This document shows positions 7,276-15,775 of a stretch of 64,000 nucleotides of DNA, one piece after another. The stretch lies in the NCBI RefSeq assembly GCF_009877435.1, contig NZ_WXEX01000009.1:1-64000 (forward strand). Reading direction: 5' to 3'. The translations under genes were made by a program, and so were the position numbers. Source of the stretch: Heliomicrobium gestii (lineage in GTDB: Bacteria; Bacillota; Desulfitobacteriia; Heliobacteriales; Heliobacteriaceae). Each line of letters starts with the position of its first letter. The stretch's first letter is position 1. The notes under the pieces were generated by a model. That model made no database searches and was not told the DNA's origin. It worked only from the letters and a program-made list of their open reading frames with translations.

Positions 7276-9201
7276 TTACGCCTGTTCCCGCGTGTAATTC
7301 AGCAATCCACCCGCCTTGATGATCGCCACTTGGCGCGGTGTCAAATCAGGACGGACGAGGAAGGTTTCACCAGTGGTTGCGTTGCGGACCTCCAAGGTTT
7401 CGCTCACGCCCAGTTTAGCCGACAAATCGGCGATCTCCAGACAATCGCCCTGGCTGACTTTGGCGATGTCGGCCTCATCGGCGAAGGTGAGGGGCAGGAT
7501 GCCGAAGTTGATCAGGTTGGCCCGGTGGATGCGGGCGAAGGACTGGGTGATGACGGCCTTGATGCCCAGGTACATAGGCGCCAGAGCAGCGTGTTCCCGC
7601 GACGAGCCTTGGCCGTAGTTCTGGCCGCCGACGATGAAGCCTTGGCCGGCTGCTTTGGCCCGCTCGGCAAAGGTGGCGTCGACGCCGGCGAAGACGTGCT
7701 GGCTGATGGCTGGGATGTTGGAGCGCAGCGGCAGGATCTTGGCGCCGGCCGGCATGATGTGATCGGTGGTGATGTTGTCGCCCACCTTGAGGATCACGCC
7801 GGCTTGCAGGCATTCCGGTAGGGGCTGGTTGATCGGCAGGGGCTTGATGTTCGGTCCGCGCAGGACTTCCACTGCGGCGGGGTCGGCGGCCGGTTCGAGA
7901 ACCATGCGGTCATCGATGAGGAACTGCTCCGGCATGACCACGTCGATGGCGTCACCCAGTTCGCGGGGATCGGTGAGGACGCCGGTCAGGGCGGCGGCGG
8001 CGGCCACCTCTGGGCTGGACAGGTAGATGGAGGCGTCCTTGGTGCCGCTGCGGCCTTCAAAGTTCCGGTTGAAGGTCCGCACGGAAACGGCGCCCGAGTT
8101 GGGCGACTGGCCCATGCCGATGCAGGGGCCGCAGGCCGATTCGAGGATGCGGGCGCCGGCGGCGATCAGATCGCCCAGGGCGCCGTTGCGGGCGAGCATC
8201 TCGAAGACCTGGCGACTGCCGGGAGCGATGCCGAGGCTGACCGTCGGATGAACCGTCTTGCCTTTCAAAATGCCGGCGACACGCATGAGGTCTGTGTAGG
8301 AGGAGTTGGTGCAGGAGCCGATCAGAACCTGGTCGACCTTGATGGGGCCCACTTCGCGGACCGTCTTGACGATATCGGGCATATGGGGGCAGGCGACGGC
8401 CGGTTCGAGAGCCGACAGGTCGATGGTCAGCGTTTCTTCATAGACAGCATCGGCGTCAGGGCCGAGTTTGACCCAGGCGTCTTCACGGCCTTGCGCTTTC
8501 AAGAAGGCTTTCGTCACTTCATCAGAAGGGAAGACGGAGGTGGTGGCGCCCAGTTCAGCGCCCATGTTGGTGATGGTGGCCCGCTCGGGAACAGAGAGGC
8601 TGGCGACACCGGGGCCGCAGTATTCCACGATCTTGCCGACGCCGCCCTTGACGGAGAGCAGGCGCAGGACTTCCAGGATGACGTCCTTGGCCGAGACCCA
8701 GGGGGAGAGCTTGCCCACCAGGTTGATGCCGACCACTTTCGGGCAGGTCAGGTAGAAGGGGCCGCCGCCCATGGCGACCGCCACATCGAGGCCGCCGGCG
8801 CCGATGGCGATCATGCCGATGCCGCCGCCCGTCGGGGTGTGCGAGTCAGAGCCGAGCAGGGTCTTGCCGGGGACGCCGAAGCGCTCCAGGTGGACCTGGT
8901 GGCAGATGCCGTTGCCGGGGCGGGAGAAGCGGATGCCGTGCTTGGCCGCCACCGTCTGCAGGAAGCGGTGGTCGTCGGCGTTTTCGAAGCCGCTTTGCAA
9001 GGTGTTATGGTCGACGTACGAGACGGAGAGTTCGGTCTTGACGCGAGGAACACCCATGGCTTCAAACTGCAGGTACGCCATGGTGCCCGTGGCGTCCTGA
9101 GTCAGGGTCTGGTCGATGCGAATGGCGATCTCTTTGCCGGGGATCAGTTCCCCTTCGATCAAATGGGCGGTGAGGATTTTCTGCACAAGGTTTTTGCCCA
9201 C
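7276..9201 (-). CDS. acn: Aconitate hydratase
   Basis: 641 residues. It interconverts citrate and isocitrate through cis-aconitate using a [4Fe-4S] cluster. The start is GTG 9201 (GKNLVQKIL), directly behind AGGAGGG; the frame extends 56 codons upstream without support. Cluster ligands are Cys297 (LIGSCTNSS), Cys357 and Cys360 (ACGPCIG). The substrate loop LGSDSHTPTGGGIG is near 117, and the swivelling C-terminal domain carries GSSREHAA. The length fits the short Aquifex-type aconitases rather than the 750-900-residue forms. A plausible minus-strand promoter lies at 9311-9340. Confidence 0.95.
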   Translation of the reverse strand: MGKNLVQKILTAHLIEGELIPGKEIAIRIDQTLTQDATGTMAYLQFEAMGVPRVKTELSVSYVDHNTLQSGFENADDHRFLQTVAAKHGIRFSRPGNGICHQVHLERFGVPGKTLLGSDSHTPTGGGIGMIAIGAGGLDVAVAMGGGPFYLTCPKVVGINLVGKLSPWVSAKDVILEVLRLLSVKGGVGKIVEYCGPGVASLSVPERATITNMGAELGATTSVFPSDEVTKAFLKAQGREDAWVKLGPDADAVYEETLTIDLSALEPAVACPHMPDIVKTVREVGPIKVDQVLIGSCTNSSYTDLMRVAGILKGKTVHPTVSLGIAPGSRQVFEMLARNGALGDLIAAGARILESACGPCIGMGQSPNSGAVSVRTFNRNFEGRSGTKDASIYLSSPEVAAAAALTGVLTDPRELGDAIDVVMPEQFLIDDRMVLEPAADPAAVEVLRGPNIKPLPINQPLPECLQAGVILKVGDNITTDHIMPAGAKILPLRSNIPAISQHVFAGVDATFAERAKAAGQGFIVGGQNYGQGSSREHAALAPMYLGIKAVITQSFARIHRANLINFGILPLTFADEADIAKVSQGDCLEIADLSAKLGVSETLEVRNATTGETFLVRPDLTPRQVAIIKAGGLLNYTREQA

Positions 9202-9310
9202 GGATTTCCCTCCTCTAAAGTGCTCAGTCACTGCTTCTCTGGGTTGGTGAGCGACGCGAGAAAAATATCTGATGACGACGCTGTTGTCGCAGTGTCCGTT
9301 ACAGTAGGAA

Positions 9311-9340
9311 AGTATAGCATTGGAAAGCCTTTGTGGACAA
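9311..9340 (-). promoter_or_regulatory. Candidate promoter of aconitase gene
   Basis: Read leftwards: TTGTCC (9340-9335), 18 bases, TATACT (9316-9311). It lies 110 bases ahead of the GTG start. Confidence 0.45.
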
Positions 9341-9474
9341 GGCGCTTCGGTCGTGTATCCACTATACATGAAGACCGTTGGCCCCTTGTGTTTTTGGAGA
9401 AAAAGAAGGATTTTTTAAAATATTGTCAAATAAAACATGGTAATTCCAAGAGGAGGTATGTAGGAGGTATGTCG

Positions 9475-10233
9475 ATGCGCAATAAGAAAATCACTCGTGT
9501 TATTTCGTGGCTTTCCATGGTGCTTTTCCTCTTTTCCATCGCTCCCCAGTGGGCGTTCGCGTCCACGAAGAGCGCTGACAGCAAGAAAAAACTGACGGTT
9601 TCGTCCAGTGATCCGGCGGACAGCGCCGTCGTCACCGATCTTTCCAAACCCATCGTGATTCGCTTTAACAAAGAGATCCGGGCGGGCAAAAACTACGACA
9701 AGATAACCATCAAGCGCAAAGATAAAGCGGTCACGATCAAACAAAAAACCATCAAGGCAGATACCCTGACCCTAACGCCCAAAGAATCTTACACCCGGGG
9801 GGCCGAGTATACCGTACAGATTCCGAGTAAGTCGGTCATCGGCGTGAACGGTCAGGAACTGCAAAAAGCCGAAGAGTTCACCTTTAAGACATCGAAGAGC
9901 ACAGACACGAAAAGCCTCTCGGTCCTCAAAACCGATCCGGCCGATGAAAAGACCAATGTGTCAAGAAACGCTTCGGTTACGGTCACCTTTAGCAAACCCG
10001 TCGTCAAAGGCGACACCTTTGCCAAGATTTCGATGACAAACCGTTCGGGTAAATCGATCTCTTTCGACGCGAAGGTCAGTGGTTCCAAGGTCATCCTTAC
10101 GCCGAAAAGCCGGTTGGCGGCCAATACAACATACACCGTTGCGCTGCCTGCCAAATCAGTGAAGGATGAAGAGGGCAACGAATTAAAAAAGACATACGAT
10201 TTTATCTTTGTAACGGAAAAGACCAGAAAATAG
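9475..10233 (+). CDS. Secreted protein with two Big_5 Ig-like domains
   Basis: 252 residues. ATG 9475 sits 7 bases after AGGAGG (9462-9467). An in-frame ATG at 9469 is too close to that site. A signal peptide (ISWLSMVLFLFSIAPQWAFA) is followed by two Big_5-type repeats of about 100 residues, beginning LTVSSSDPADSAVV and LSVLKTDPADEKTN. Each has FNKEI or FSKPV, LTPK and YTVxxPxKSV strands. Such domains sit on cell-surface proteins, but no S-layer or sortase anchor is present, so it may be released. The ribosome site region is an 11-base tandem duplication. Confidence 0.85.
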   Translation: MRNKKITRVISWLSMVLFLFSIAPQWAFASTKSADSKKKLTVSSSDPADSAVVTDLSKPIVIRFNKEIRAGKNYDKITIKRKDKAVTIKQKTIKADTLTLTPKESYTRGAEYTVQIPSKSVIGVNGQELQKAEEFTFKTSKSTDTKSLSVLKTDPADEKTNVSRNASVTVTFSKPVVKGDTFAKISMTNRSGKSISFDAKVSGSKVILTPKSRLAANTTYTVALPAKSVKDEEGNELKKTYDFIFVTEKTRK

Positions 10234-10248
10234 CTCTCAAGGACATTC

Positions 10249-10297
10249 AGCGATCTTTCCTTGAACGTATCGCCGTTCAGCAGGGAGGTCGCTTTTT
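10249..10297 (+). terminator. Probable terminator after Big_5 gene
   Basis: AGCGA (10249-10253) pairs with TCGCT (10289-10293) and the inner TGAAC pairs with GTTCA, followed by six Ts. Confidence 0.55.
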
Positions 10298-10379
10298 TAT
10301 CGGCTTCTTTTCCTTCTAACTTTCGATAAAAGCGTCGCACCGTGGAGACCATTGTAGGAGGTCGAGCGAGATTTTTGAA

Positions 10380-10419
10380 GTTTGAACCAAAGCGCCGGAC
10401 TTACGATTTTGGTTCAAAC
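10380..10419. repeat. Perfect 12-base inverted repeat upstream of trmL
   Basis: GTTTGAACCAAA (10380-10391) and TTTGGTTCAAAC (10408-10419) are separated by 16 bases and followed by no T-run. It could be an operator or an RNA hairpin. The rest of 10234-10551 holds only the terminator at 10249. Confidence 0.7.
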
Positions 10420-10551
10420 CATCGTGACCGGAGAATATAACAACAAGGAACGAGCCTCCCGTCAGCGGTAGGAAGGATTTTTCTCAAAACGGGGAGAACT
10501 GTTACCAAGTCCCATAGGGCTACTTTTTGCCAATTTACCAAAGCAGATGGA

Positions 10552-11025
10552 GTGTCGACAACATTGTTTCACATCGTACTGGTAGAACCGGAGATCCCCC
10601 CGAACACGGGCAATGTGGCCCGCCTTTGCGCCGGCACGGGCTGCGAACTGCACCTGATCCGACCGCTCGGATTTTCCATCGATGACAAGCAACTCAAACG
10701 GGCCGGGTTGGATTACTGGCACCTGGTCAAGGTCCATGTCCACGACAGTTGGGCGGCCTTTATCGAAACACACCGGCAGGCGAACCTCTTCTTTTTGAGC
10801 ACGAAAGGGAAGAAGGCCTACCATGAGTTTCACTTCCGGCCCGGTGATTTTCTCGTTTTCGGCAAGGAGACGAAGGGCTTGCCTGAGGCGATCCTGAACG
10901 AATGGCCCGAGCGGGTAACGCGCATCCCGCTGGCAGCCGATGCCCGCTCGTTGAACCTGTCCAATGCCGTCGCGGTCGTCGTCTTCGAGGGATTGCGGCA
11001 GAACGGCTTTGCCGGGCTTCTGTAA
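10552..11025 (+). CDS. trmL: tRNA (cytidine(34)-2'-O)-methyltransferase TrmL
   Basis: 157 residues, the normal length for this SPOUT methyltransferase, which 2'-O-methylates the wobble base of leucine tRNAs using S-adenosylmethionine. Family motifs are PPNTGNVARLC near the N-terminus, LVFGKETKGLPEAIL (motif 2) and IPLAADARSLNLSNAVAVVVFE (the knotted SAM site). The GTG start at 10552 has only a weak ribosome site (GATGGAG). The phosphofructokinase gene follows 107 bases later. Confidence 0.92.
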   Translation: MSTTLFHIVLVEPEIPPNTGNVARLCAGTGCELHLIRPLGFSIDDKQLKRAGLDYWHLVKVHVHDSWAAFIETHRQANLFFLSTKGKKAYHEFHFRPGDFLVFGKETKGLPEAILNEWPERVTRIPLAADARSLNLSNAVAVVVFEGLRQNGFAGLL

Positions 11026-11132
11026 CCCTCCGCGCCATCTGAGCATGGCCGGGGGAATGGCGGGCCGGTGACGGCGCAGGCGGAAGCGGCCCAGCGGTTC
11101 GGGGATACGGGAATGAAGAAAGGGGTATGTGG

Positions 11133-12227
11133 ATGCAAGGCCAGATCAAGCGCATCGGCGTGCTGACCGGCGGCGGTGATTGTCCGGGGCTGAACGCCGT
11201 CATCCGCGCCGTAGTTAAAACGGCCATTCGGCGCTACGACCTGGAGGTTGTCGGCATTATCGACGGTTTTCATGGTCTCGTCAACGACGTGATGGAGCCG
11301 CTCACGGAGTCGAGCGTCTCCGGCATCCTGCACCGGGGCGGCACCATCCTGGGCACGACCAACCGGGACAACCCGTTTCGTTACGCCGTCGAAAAGGACG
11401 GCCAGTTGACCTTTGAGGACCGCTCGGAACAATGCATCGCCAACATGAAAAAGCGGGACATCGACGCCCTTGTCATCATTGGCGGTGATGGCAGCCTGTC
11501 CATCGCCCTTGAATTTTACAAAAAAGGCATTCCTGTCGTCGGTGTGCCCAAGACGATCGACAACGACCTCTCGGCCACCGATGTCACCTTCGGCTTCGAC
11601 TCGGCCGTCACCACGGCCACCGAGGCCCTCGACAAGCTCCACACCACGGCCGAGTCCCACCACCGGATCATGATCCTCGAGGTCATGGGCCGCTATGCCG
11701 GCTGGATCGCCCTTTACTCGGGCTTGGCCGGCGGGGCGGATGTGATCCTGATCCCCGAGATTCCCTTTGACCTGGGCAAGGTCTGTGAACATATCCGCGC
11801 CCGGGCCGACCGGGGCCGCAAGTTTTCCATCGTCGTCATCGCCGAAGGGGCCAAGGAGATCGGCGGCGAGATGGTCGTGCAGAAGCTGGTCGCCCAGAGC
11901 CATGATCCGGTCCGGCTCGGCGGCGTCGGCCATGTGATGGCCCAGAAGCTTGAGATGTGCACCGGCATGGAGACGCGCGTCACCATCCTCGGCCACGTCC
12001 AACGGGGCGGTTCGCCGACGGCGCAGGACCGCATCCTGAGCACCCGCTACGGTTCTGCCGCCGTTGACGCGATCATGAGCGGCCAATTCGGCAAGATGGT
12101 GGCACTGCGGACGCCGAAAATCCTGCCGGTGCCCCTCGAAGAGGCGGTCGGAACGGCCAAGCAGGTCAAACCGGACGGACAGATCGTCCAGGCGGCTGAG
12201 TCGGTGGGGATCTCCTTCGGAGTGTGA
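11133..12227 (+). CDS. 6-phosphofructokinase, group III-like
   Basis: 364 residues. ATG 11133 lies 7 bases after AAAGGGG; ATG 11127 is too close. Catalytic features are GVLTGGGDCPGLNAVIR, IGGDGSLSIA, PKTIDNDLSATDVTFGFDSA, EVMGRYAGWIAL and [14 protein letters not shown]. The Gly after GGD favours ATP as phosphate donor. The Lys in PKTIDND (Gly in classical PfkA) and the extra length point to the group III or PPi-related branch. A classical PfkA is encoded at 35135, so this is a second, divergent enzyme. Donor choice is inference. Confidence 0.9.
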   Translation: MQGQIKRIGVLTGGGDCPGLNAVIRAVVKTAIRRYDLEVVGIIDGFHGLVNDVMEPLTESSVSGILHRGGTILGTTNRDNPFRYAVEKDGQLTFEDRSEQCIANMKKRDIDALVIIGGDGSLSIALEFYKKGIPVVGVPKTIDNDLSATDVTFGFDSAVTTATEALDKLHTTAESHHRIMILEVMGRYAGWIALYSGLAGGADVILIPEIPFDLGKVCEHIRARADRGRKFSIVVIAEGAKEIGGEMVVQKLVAQSHDPVRLGGVGHVMAQKLEMCTGMETRVTILGHVQRGGSPTAQDRILSTRYGSAAVDAIMSGQFGKMVALRTPKILPVPLEEAVGTAKQVKPDGQIVQAAESVGISFGV

Positions 12228-12338
12228 TCCGCCCTTGACCTGCCCCTGAGGCTCTTAAAAAGGCCAGCACATCGATGTCGCCCGGACAGTCTTTACCGGA
12301 CAGTCTCTCGTGAAAAAAAGCGACGCAAAAACAGCGCA

Positions 12339-12363
12339 AGCCGGGCTTCTGCCCGGCTCTTTG
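12339..12363 (+). terminator. Terminator-like hairpin after phosphofructokinase
   Basis: AGCCGGGC, loop TTCT, GCCCGGCT, then CTTTGCC. The stem is strong but the T-run is weak. Confidence 0.5.
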
Positions 12364-12438
12364 CCTTGCCCCCATAGTTCGGCGGGCCCTCGGTAACACT
12401 GTAGAACAAATTGCACATGGCGATGGAGGTTTTTGTCC

Positions 12439-13293
12439 ATGCATTCTCCCGCATCGATCCCTGCCGCTTCATTTGCCATTATCGGCGGTTCCAGCACCAA
12501 TTCGCTCCGCTTCCCGGAAGCGTTGCAGGCGCCGGGGCTCACGGTTCTGGAGAAATATCCGGGCTGGGAGACGCCCTTTGGCCCCAGCCCCGCCTTCGTC
12601 TACTTTGAATTAAAAGGGAAGCGCGCCCTGACCTGCATGATGCACGGCTGGCGTCCCGGCGTCAAGCGGGCCGACGCCTCGCGGCAGATCTTCTGGGTCT
12701 TTCAACAGGCCGGCGTGAAACAGATCCTCTCCGAGGGCGGTGTCGGCGCGATCAACGAACTGCTGCGGCCGCGCGACCTGGTCATCCCCCACGATTACAT
12801 CGACTTTTCCATGCGCAAGGATGTCGATCTGGGCACGCCCACCCTCTGCGTGATGCGACAACCCTTCTGTCCGGTCCTCCGTCGCGCCTTTATTGAGGCG
12901 GCGGAGACGCTCCCCGGAAAAGGGCGTGTCTTTGACCGCTCCAACTATGTCGTCACCGACGGCCGTCATTTCGAAAGCCCGGCAGAGGTGCGCTTTTTCC
13001 GCATCGCCGGCGGCGATGTCATCGGCCAGAGTGTGGCGCCGGAGGTCTACCTGGCTCGGGAGATTGGCGCCTGTTACGCTCGCCTGGAACTGGTGGTCAA
13101 CTACGCCGAAGGGGTGATCACCGACTGGTCTCACCAGGAGTTGAAGGACATCTTTTTTGAAGAAGCGGAACCGGCGGCGCGGCGATTGCTTATGGCGCTC
13201 GACGCGTTGCCGGAGAAACAGGGGGAGGGCCATCTCGGCTGCGAATGCGCCACCCTGCGCAAGACGACATTGCTTCGCGAGCGGAATACCTAA
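12439..13293 (+). CDS. Nucleoside phosphorylase of the PNP/MTAP family
   Basis: 284 residues from ATG 12439, 9 bases after GGAGG. It resembles 5'-methylthioadenosine/purine nucleoside phosphorylases: FAIIGGSSTNS at the phosphate site, SEGGVGAINELLRPRDLVIPHDYID, and the late NYAEGV region. These enzymes split methylthioadenosine or purine nucleosides with phosphate, in methionine or purine salvage. The usual NQTGxP and MTxxPE signatures are altered here (VIGQSVAPEVYLAREIG), so the substrate may differ. A convergent VanW gene overlaps its stop by 4 bases. Confidence 0.75.
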   Translation: MHSPASIPAASFAIIGGSSTNSLRFPEALQAPGLTVLEKYPGWETPFGPSPAFVYFELKGKRALTCMMHGWRPGVKRADASRQIFWVFQQAGVKQILSEGGVGAINELLRPRDLVIPHDYIDFSMRKDVDLGTPTLCVMRQPFCPVLRRAFIEAAETLPGKGRVFDRSNYVVTDGRHFESPAEVRFFRIAGGDVIGQSVAPEVYLAREIGACYARLELVVNYAEGVITDWSHQELKDIFFEEAEPAARRLLMALDALPEKQGEGHLGCECATLRKTTLLRERNT

Positions 13294-14507
13294 TTCACCG
13301 CCCGCCAGAAGCGAAGCCCCATCCCGTCGGGTGTCTTTTGTTTTTCGACGGCCAGCAGGGCGTCGCCGTTACGGAACTTATAATCCATGACACCGTAATA
13401 GACGGTGGCGTCGCCGCCCGGTTCCACATAGGGCGCTTGGCGGGTGTGACGGTGGCGTTCAAGCACCGTTAGACCGCTTGCCTCGTCGGCATGGACGACA
13501 GCCTGGTGGACGATGGTGGAAGAGAAGCAGATGCCGCCGCCCATCTCGGTCACGTACTGATTGCCTACCAGGACTTTGCCGAGGCCGAAACCGTTTTTGG
13601 CCTCGCGGGGTCCCACGGCCTGGTTGAAGGAAAAGACCTCATGGGGTTTCAGCACCAGCCCATCGATGCGATCAAGGGCGACCGAGGCGTTTTGTCCGCC
13701 GGCTACGCTCACATTGGCCATGGAGAGCAGCACATCAGAAGCGAGTCGCCACGAGGGGACGGCGATTTCGGCGTCAGCTGCCGTCGTTAAGGCCTCGGTG
13801 ATCCGATCCAGTCCGCCGTCGCGGAGCCGGATGTGACTGGGGAGCGAATCGGCGAAGAGAACAGCGGCCGTGCGGGCCTGAACCGGATCTTTCGACGGGA
13901 GGTAGGTCCATGCGCCGGCGTCGACGCCGGCGATTTCTTTTCCGGGGATGAAGGCAAAGGTCTCCTCGCCGATATGCAGGGTGATCGTTCCTCCCTGGGG
14001 AACCGGCGCGACGGGCGGGGCGACGGTCGGCGACACAGGGGGTAGAGTGGACGGATCGGGCGGAACGTTTGGTACGTTTGGAAGAACGTTTGGAAGAACG
14101 TTTGGAACGTTTGGAACGTTCGGAAGGCTCGGAACGTTCGGAGATGTCGAAGTGACCGGAGCGACCGAAGCCGGTACGGGCGGTGTCAAAGGAGTCGCTG
14201 TCGTTGGATCCGGCGTTGGCGTTGGTGCAGTCGTTAGAGTCATCGGCGTCGTCGGCGTTGGAGCCATCAGCGCTGCTGTGGTGGAAGGGTTCTTCAGGGC
14301 GTCTGTGGCGGCTGTGACGGGCAATGTTGGCAGGGGCGCCGGCGATGATGTTCCCGCGCCAACGCTGGTCGTCGCCGCTGGCGTAGAAGAAGCGCTGAGC
14401 GCAGGGGGCTGTGTCGAGGCGCTTGACGCCGCCGCTGCCGTTTCACTGCCGGAAAAAGCATAAATAAGGGCCAGGGTTAACAAGCAGGACCGAAGGGAAC
14501 CTTTCAG
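13290..14507 (-). CDS. VanW-like secreted protein, apparent CTG start
   Basis: 405 residues. With CTG 14507 as start, GGAGG lies 7 bases upstream and the protein opens as a good signal peptide (KGSLRSCLLTLALIYAFSGSETA). The next start, TTG 14483, has no ribosome site and would cut into it, and no ATG or GTG is available before an in-frame TAG. A Ser/Thr/Pro/Asn-rich linker of about 140 residues with NVPNV repeats follows. The VanW domain comes last (LKPHEVFSFNQAVGPR, GGGICFSSTIVHQAV). VanW proteins lie in vancomycin-resistance and sporulation settings; their activity is unknown. Confidence 0.85.
   Translation of the reverse strand: MKGSLRSCLLTLALIYAFSGSETAAAASSASTQPPALSASSTPAATTSVGAGTSSPAPLPTLPVTAATDALKNPSTTAALMAPTPTTPMTLTTAPTPTPDPTTATPLTPPVPASVAPVTSTSPNVPSLPNVPNVPNVLPNVLPNVPNVPPDPSTLPPVSPTVAPPVAPVPQGGTITLHIGEETFAFIPGKEIAGVDAGAWTYLPSKDPVQARTAAVLFADSLPSHIRLRDGGLDRITEALTTAADAEIAVPSWRLASDVLLSMANVSVAGGQNASVALDRIDGLVLKPHEVFSFNQAVGPREAKNGFGLGKVLVGNQYVTEMGGGICFSSTIVHQAVVHADEASGLTVLERHRHTRQAPYVEPGGDATVYYGVMDYKFRNGDALLAVEKQKTPDGMGLRFWRAVN
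14062..14142. repeat. Short tandem repeats in the VanW linker
   Basis: Plus strand: 9- and 12-base variants of GGAACGTTT and GGAAGAACGTTT, coding NVP and NVLP repeats on the minus strand. Unit lengths are multiples of three, so copy-number change would keep frame. Confidence 0.75.
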
Positions 14508-14623
14508 AGAACCACCTCCCTATCATTGGACCAACGGAAGAGCACAAGAGCATTTCAAAAAAATGGAAAAATTAACCTACTGTACCTTTTTATTCTCCAG
14601 GTATTCAAAATAGAAGTGAGAAA

Positions 14624-14652
14624 CAAAAAAAGAGCCGGGACTGCATCCCGAC
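14624..14652 (-). terminator. Distal minus-strand terminator
   Basis: Minus strand: GTCGGGA, loop TGCAG, TCCCGGC (14652-14634), then TC and a run of seven Ts. It is the second of two in tandem after the MBL lipoprotein gene. Confidence 0.7.
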
Positions 14653-14654
14653 TC

Positions 14655-14706
14655 AAAAAAATCACCTGTCTGCTTCGTTTCCCGACACGGGGGACGCAGA
14701 CAGGTG
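14655..14706 (-). terminator. Terminator of MBL lipoprotein gene
   Basis: CACCTGTCTGC (14663-14673) pairs perfectly with GCAGACAGGTG (14696-14706), with T-run on the minus strand (A-run at 14655-14661). Confidence 0.8.
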
Positions 14707-14724
14707 ACGCTATTCGACTCTCGG

Positions 14725-15648
14725 TTATTGTTTCTCCGGTTGGAAGGTGACCTTCTCTCCGTCACAGGTCGCCACAACCGTTCCGTTTTTGTCGGCTCGG
14801 AAAACCTGCACGTTGGCTTTGGCGAGTTTGTCGAGGGTTTTCTTGTGGGGGTGCCCGTAATCGTTGCCCTCACCGACAGGGATAAAGGCGTATTTGGGCG
14901 ATACCGCTTTGAGGAAGGGGGGAGATGTGGAGCTGGTGCTGCCGTGGTGACCGACTTTCAACACATCGGCTCTCAGGTCGTACCCGCGGGCCACCATCTC
15001 GCCTTCCGATACAGACTCGGCGTCACCGGTCAGCAGGAAGGAGACCTTGCCATAGGTGACCTTGAGGACGGCGCTGTAATCGTTCAAATCTTCGTAGTTC
15101 GTTCCGTTCGGCGCGACGAAGAGGCCGTCGAAATCGGGAACGTCCAGTTTTAGGCCGCCTTTTGCTTCCACACGCTTGGCGCCGCTCTCCTTGACGGCGT
15201 TTAGGAAATACTCAAAGGTTTTCGTCGTCGTCGTCGCCTTGGGCATGTACACCTGGCCGACAGGAAAGCTCTTGAGGACCTTATCCAGCCCGCCGATGTG
15301 ATCCTCATGGGGGTGAGTGGCCACGATGGCCGCCACTTCTTTCACCCCTTGTTGCTTCAGGTAATTGACGACCTTCCATCCATCGTCCACATTGCCGCCG
15401 TCGATGAGAACGAAACGACCGCCGGGGGACTGCAGCAGGATGGAGTCGGCCTGTCCCACGTCGATGAAATGAACTTTGAGCTGGCCCTGGGCAGCCGGTT
15501 GGGCCGCAGTGGATTGTTTTGTCGTGGCGGTAGACGAACCGCCTGAATTGGCTCCATTGGTGCTCGGTGACGGTTTTGAGCAGCCGGACAGGGTCAGAGC
15601 GAGGGCCAGCAAGAACAGAAAGAGCGGTTTCAGCCATCGATTGCGCAA
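14725..15648 (-). CDS. ComEC-type metallo-beta-lactamase-fold lipoprotein
   Basis: 307 residues from TTG 15648, 7 bases after AGGAGG; the frame upstream is unsupported. A lipoprotein signal (PLFLFLLALALTLSGC, lipid Cys23) is followed by a Ser/Thr-rich spacer. The MBL domain resembles that of the competence protein ComEC: HFIDVGQADSILLQSPGG, metal ligands THPHEDHIGG, LLTGDAES and VGHHGS. The conserved metal site argues for an active hydrolase on the outer face of the membrane, perhaps a nuclease. It lacks ComEC's channel domain, so it is not a DNA translocator by itself. Confidence 0.88.
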   Translation of the reverse strand: MRNRWLKPLFLFLLALALTLSGCSKPSPSTNGANSGGSSTATTKQSTAAQPAAQGQLKVHFIDVGQADSILLQSPGGRFVLIDGGNVDDGWKVVNYLKQQGVKEVAAIVATHPHEDHIGGLDKVLKSFPVGQVYMPKATTTTKTFEYFLNAVKESGAKRVEAKGGLKLDVPDFDGLFVAPNGTNYEDLNDYSAVLKVTYGKVSFLLTGDAESVSEGEMVARGYDLRADVLKVGHHGSTSSTSPPFLKAVSPKYAFIPVGEGNDYGHPHKKTLDKLAKANVQVFRADKNGTVVATCDGEKVTFQPEKQ

Positions 15649-15726
15649 CAGAAGGCCTCCTTTTATTTGGGTACATGAATGATTCCACGGTGATCGGCCA
15701 TTCCCTTCAAGCGATTTGGGCGAGAT

Positions 15727-15757
15727 AAAAAAGAAGCCGGCCGGGCAAGCCGGCCAG
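15727..15757 (-). terminator. Terminator of the surface-type gene
   Basis: Minus strand: GGCCGG, loop CTTGC, CCGGCC, then GGCTTC and six Ts. Confidence 0.65.
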
Positions 15758-15775
15758 CGGGGGGAGGGGCGTGCG

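Noticed and set aside
8248-9468. Long plus-strand frame running into the Big_5 gene
   Set aside because: It is antisense to aconitase; the real gene starts at 9475 with its own ribosome site and signal peptide.
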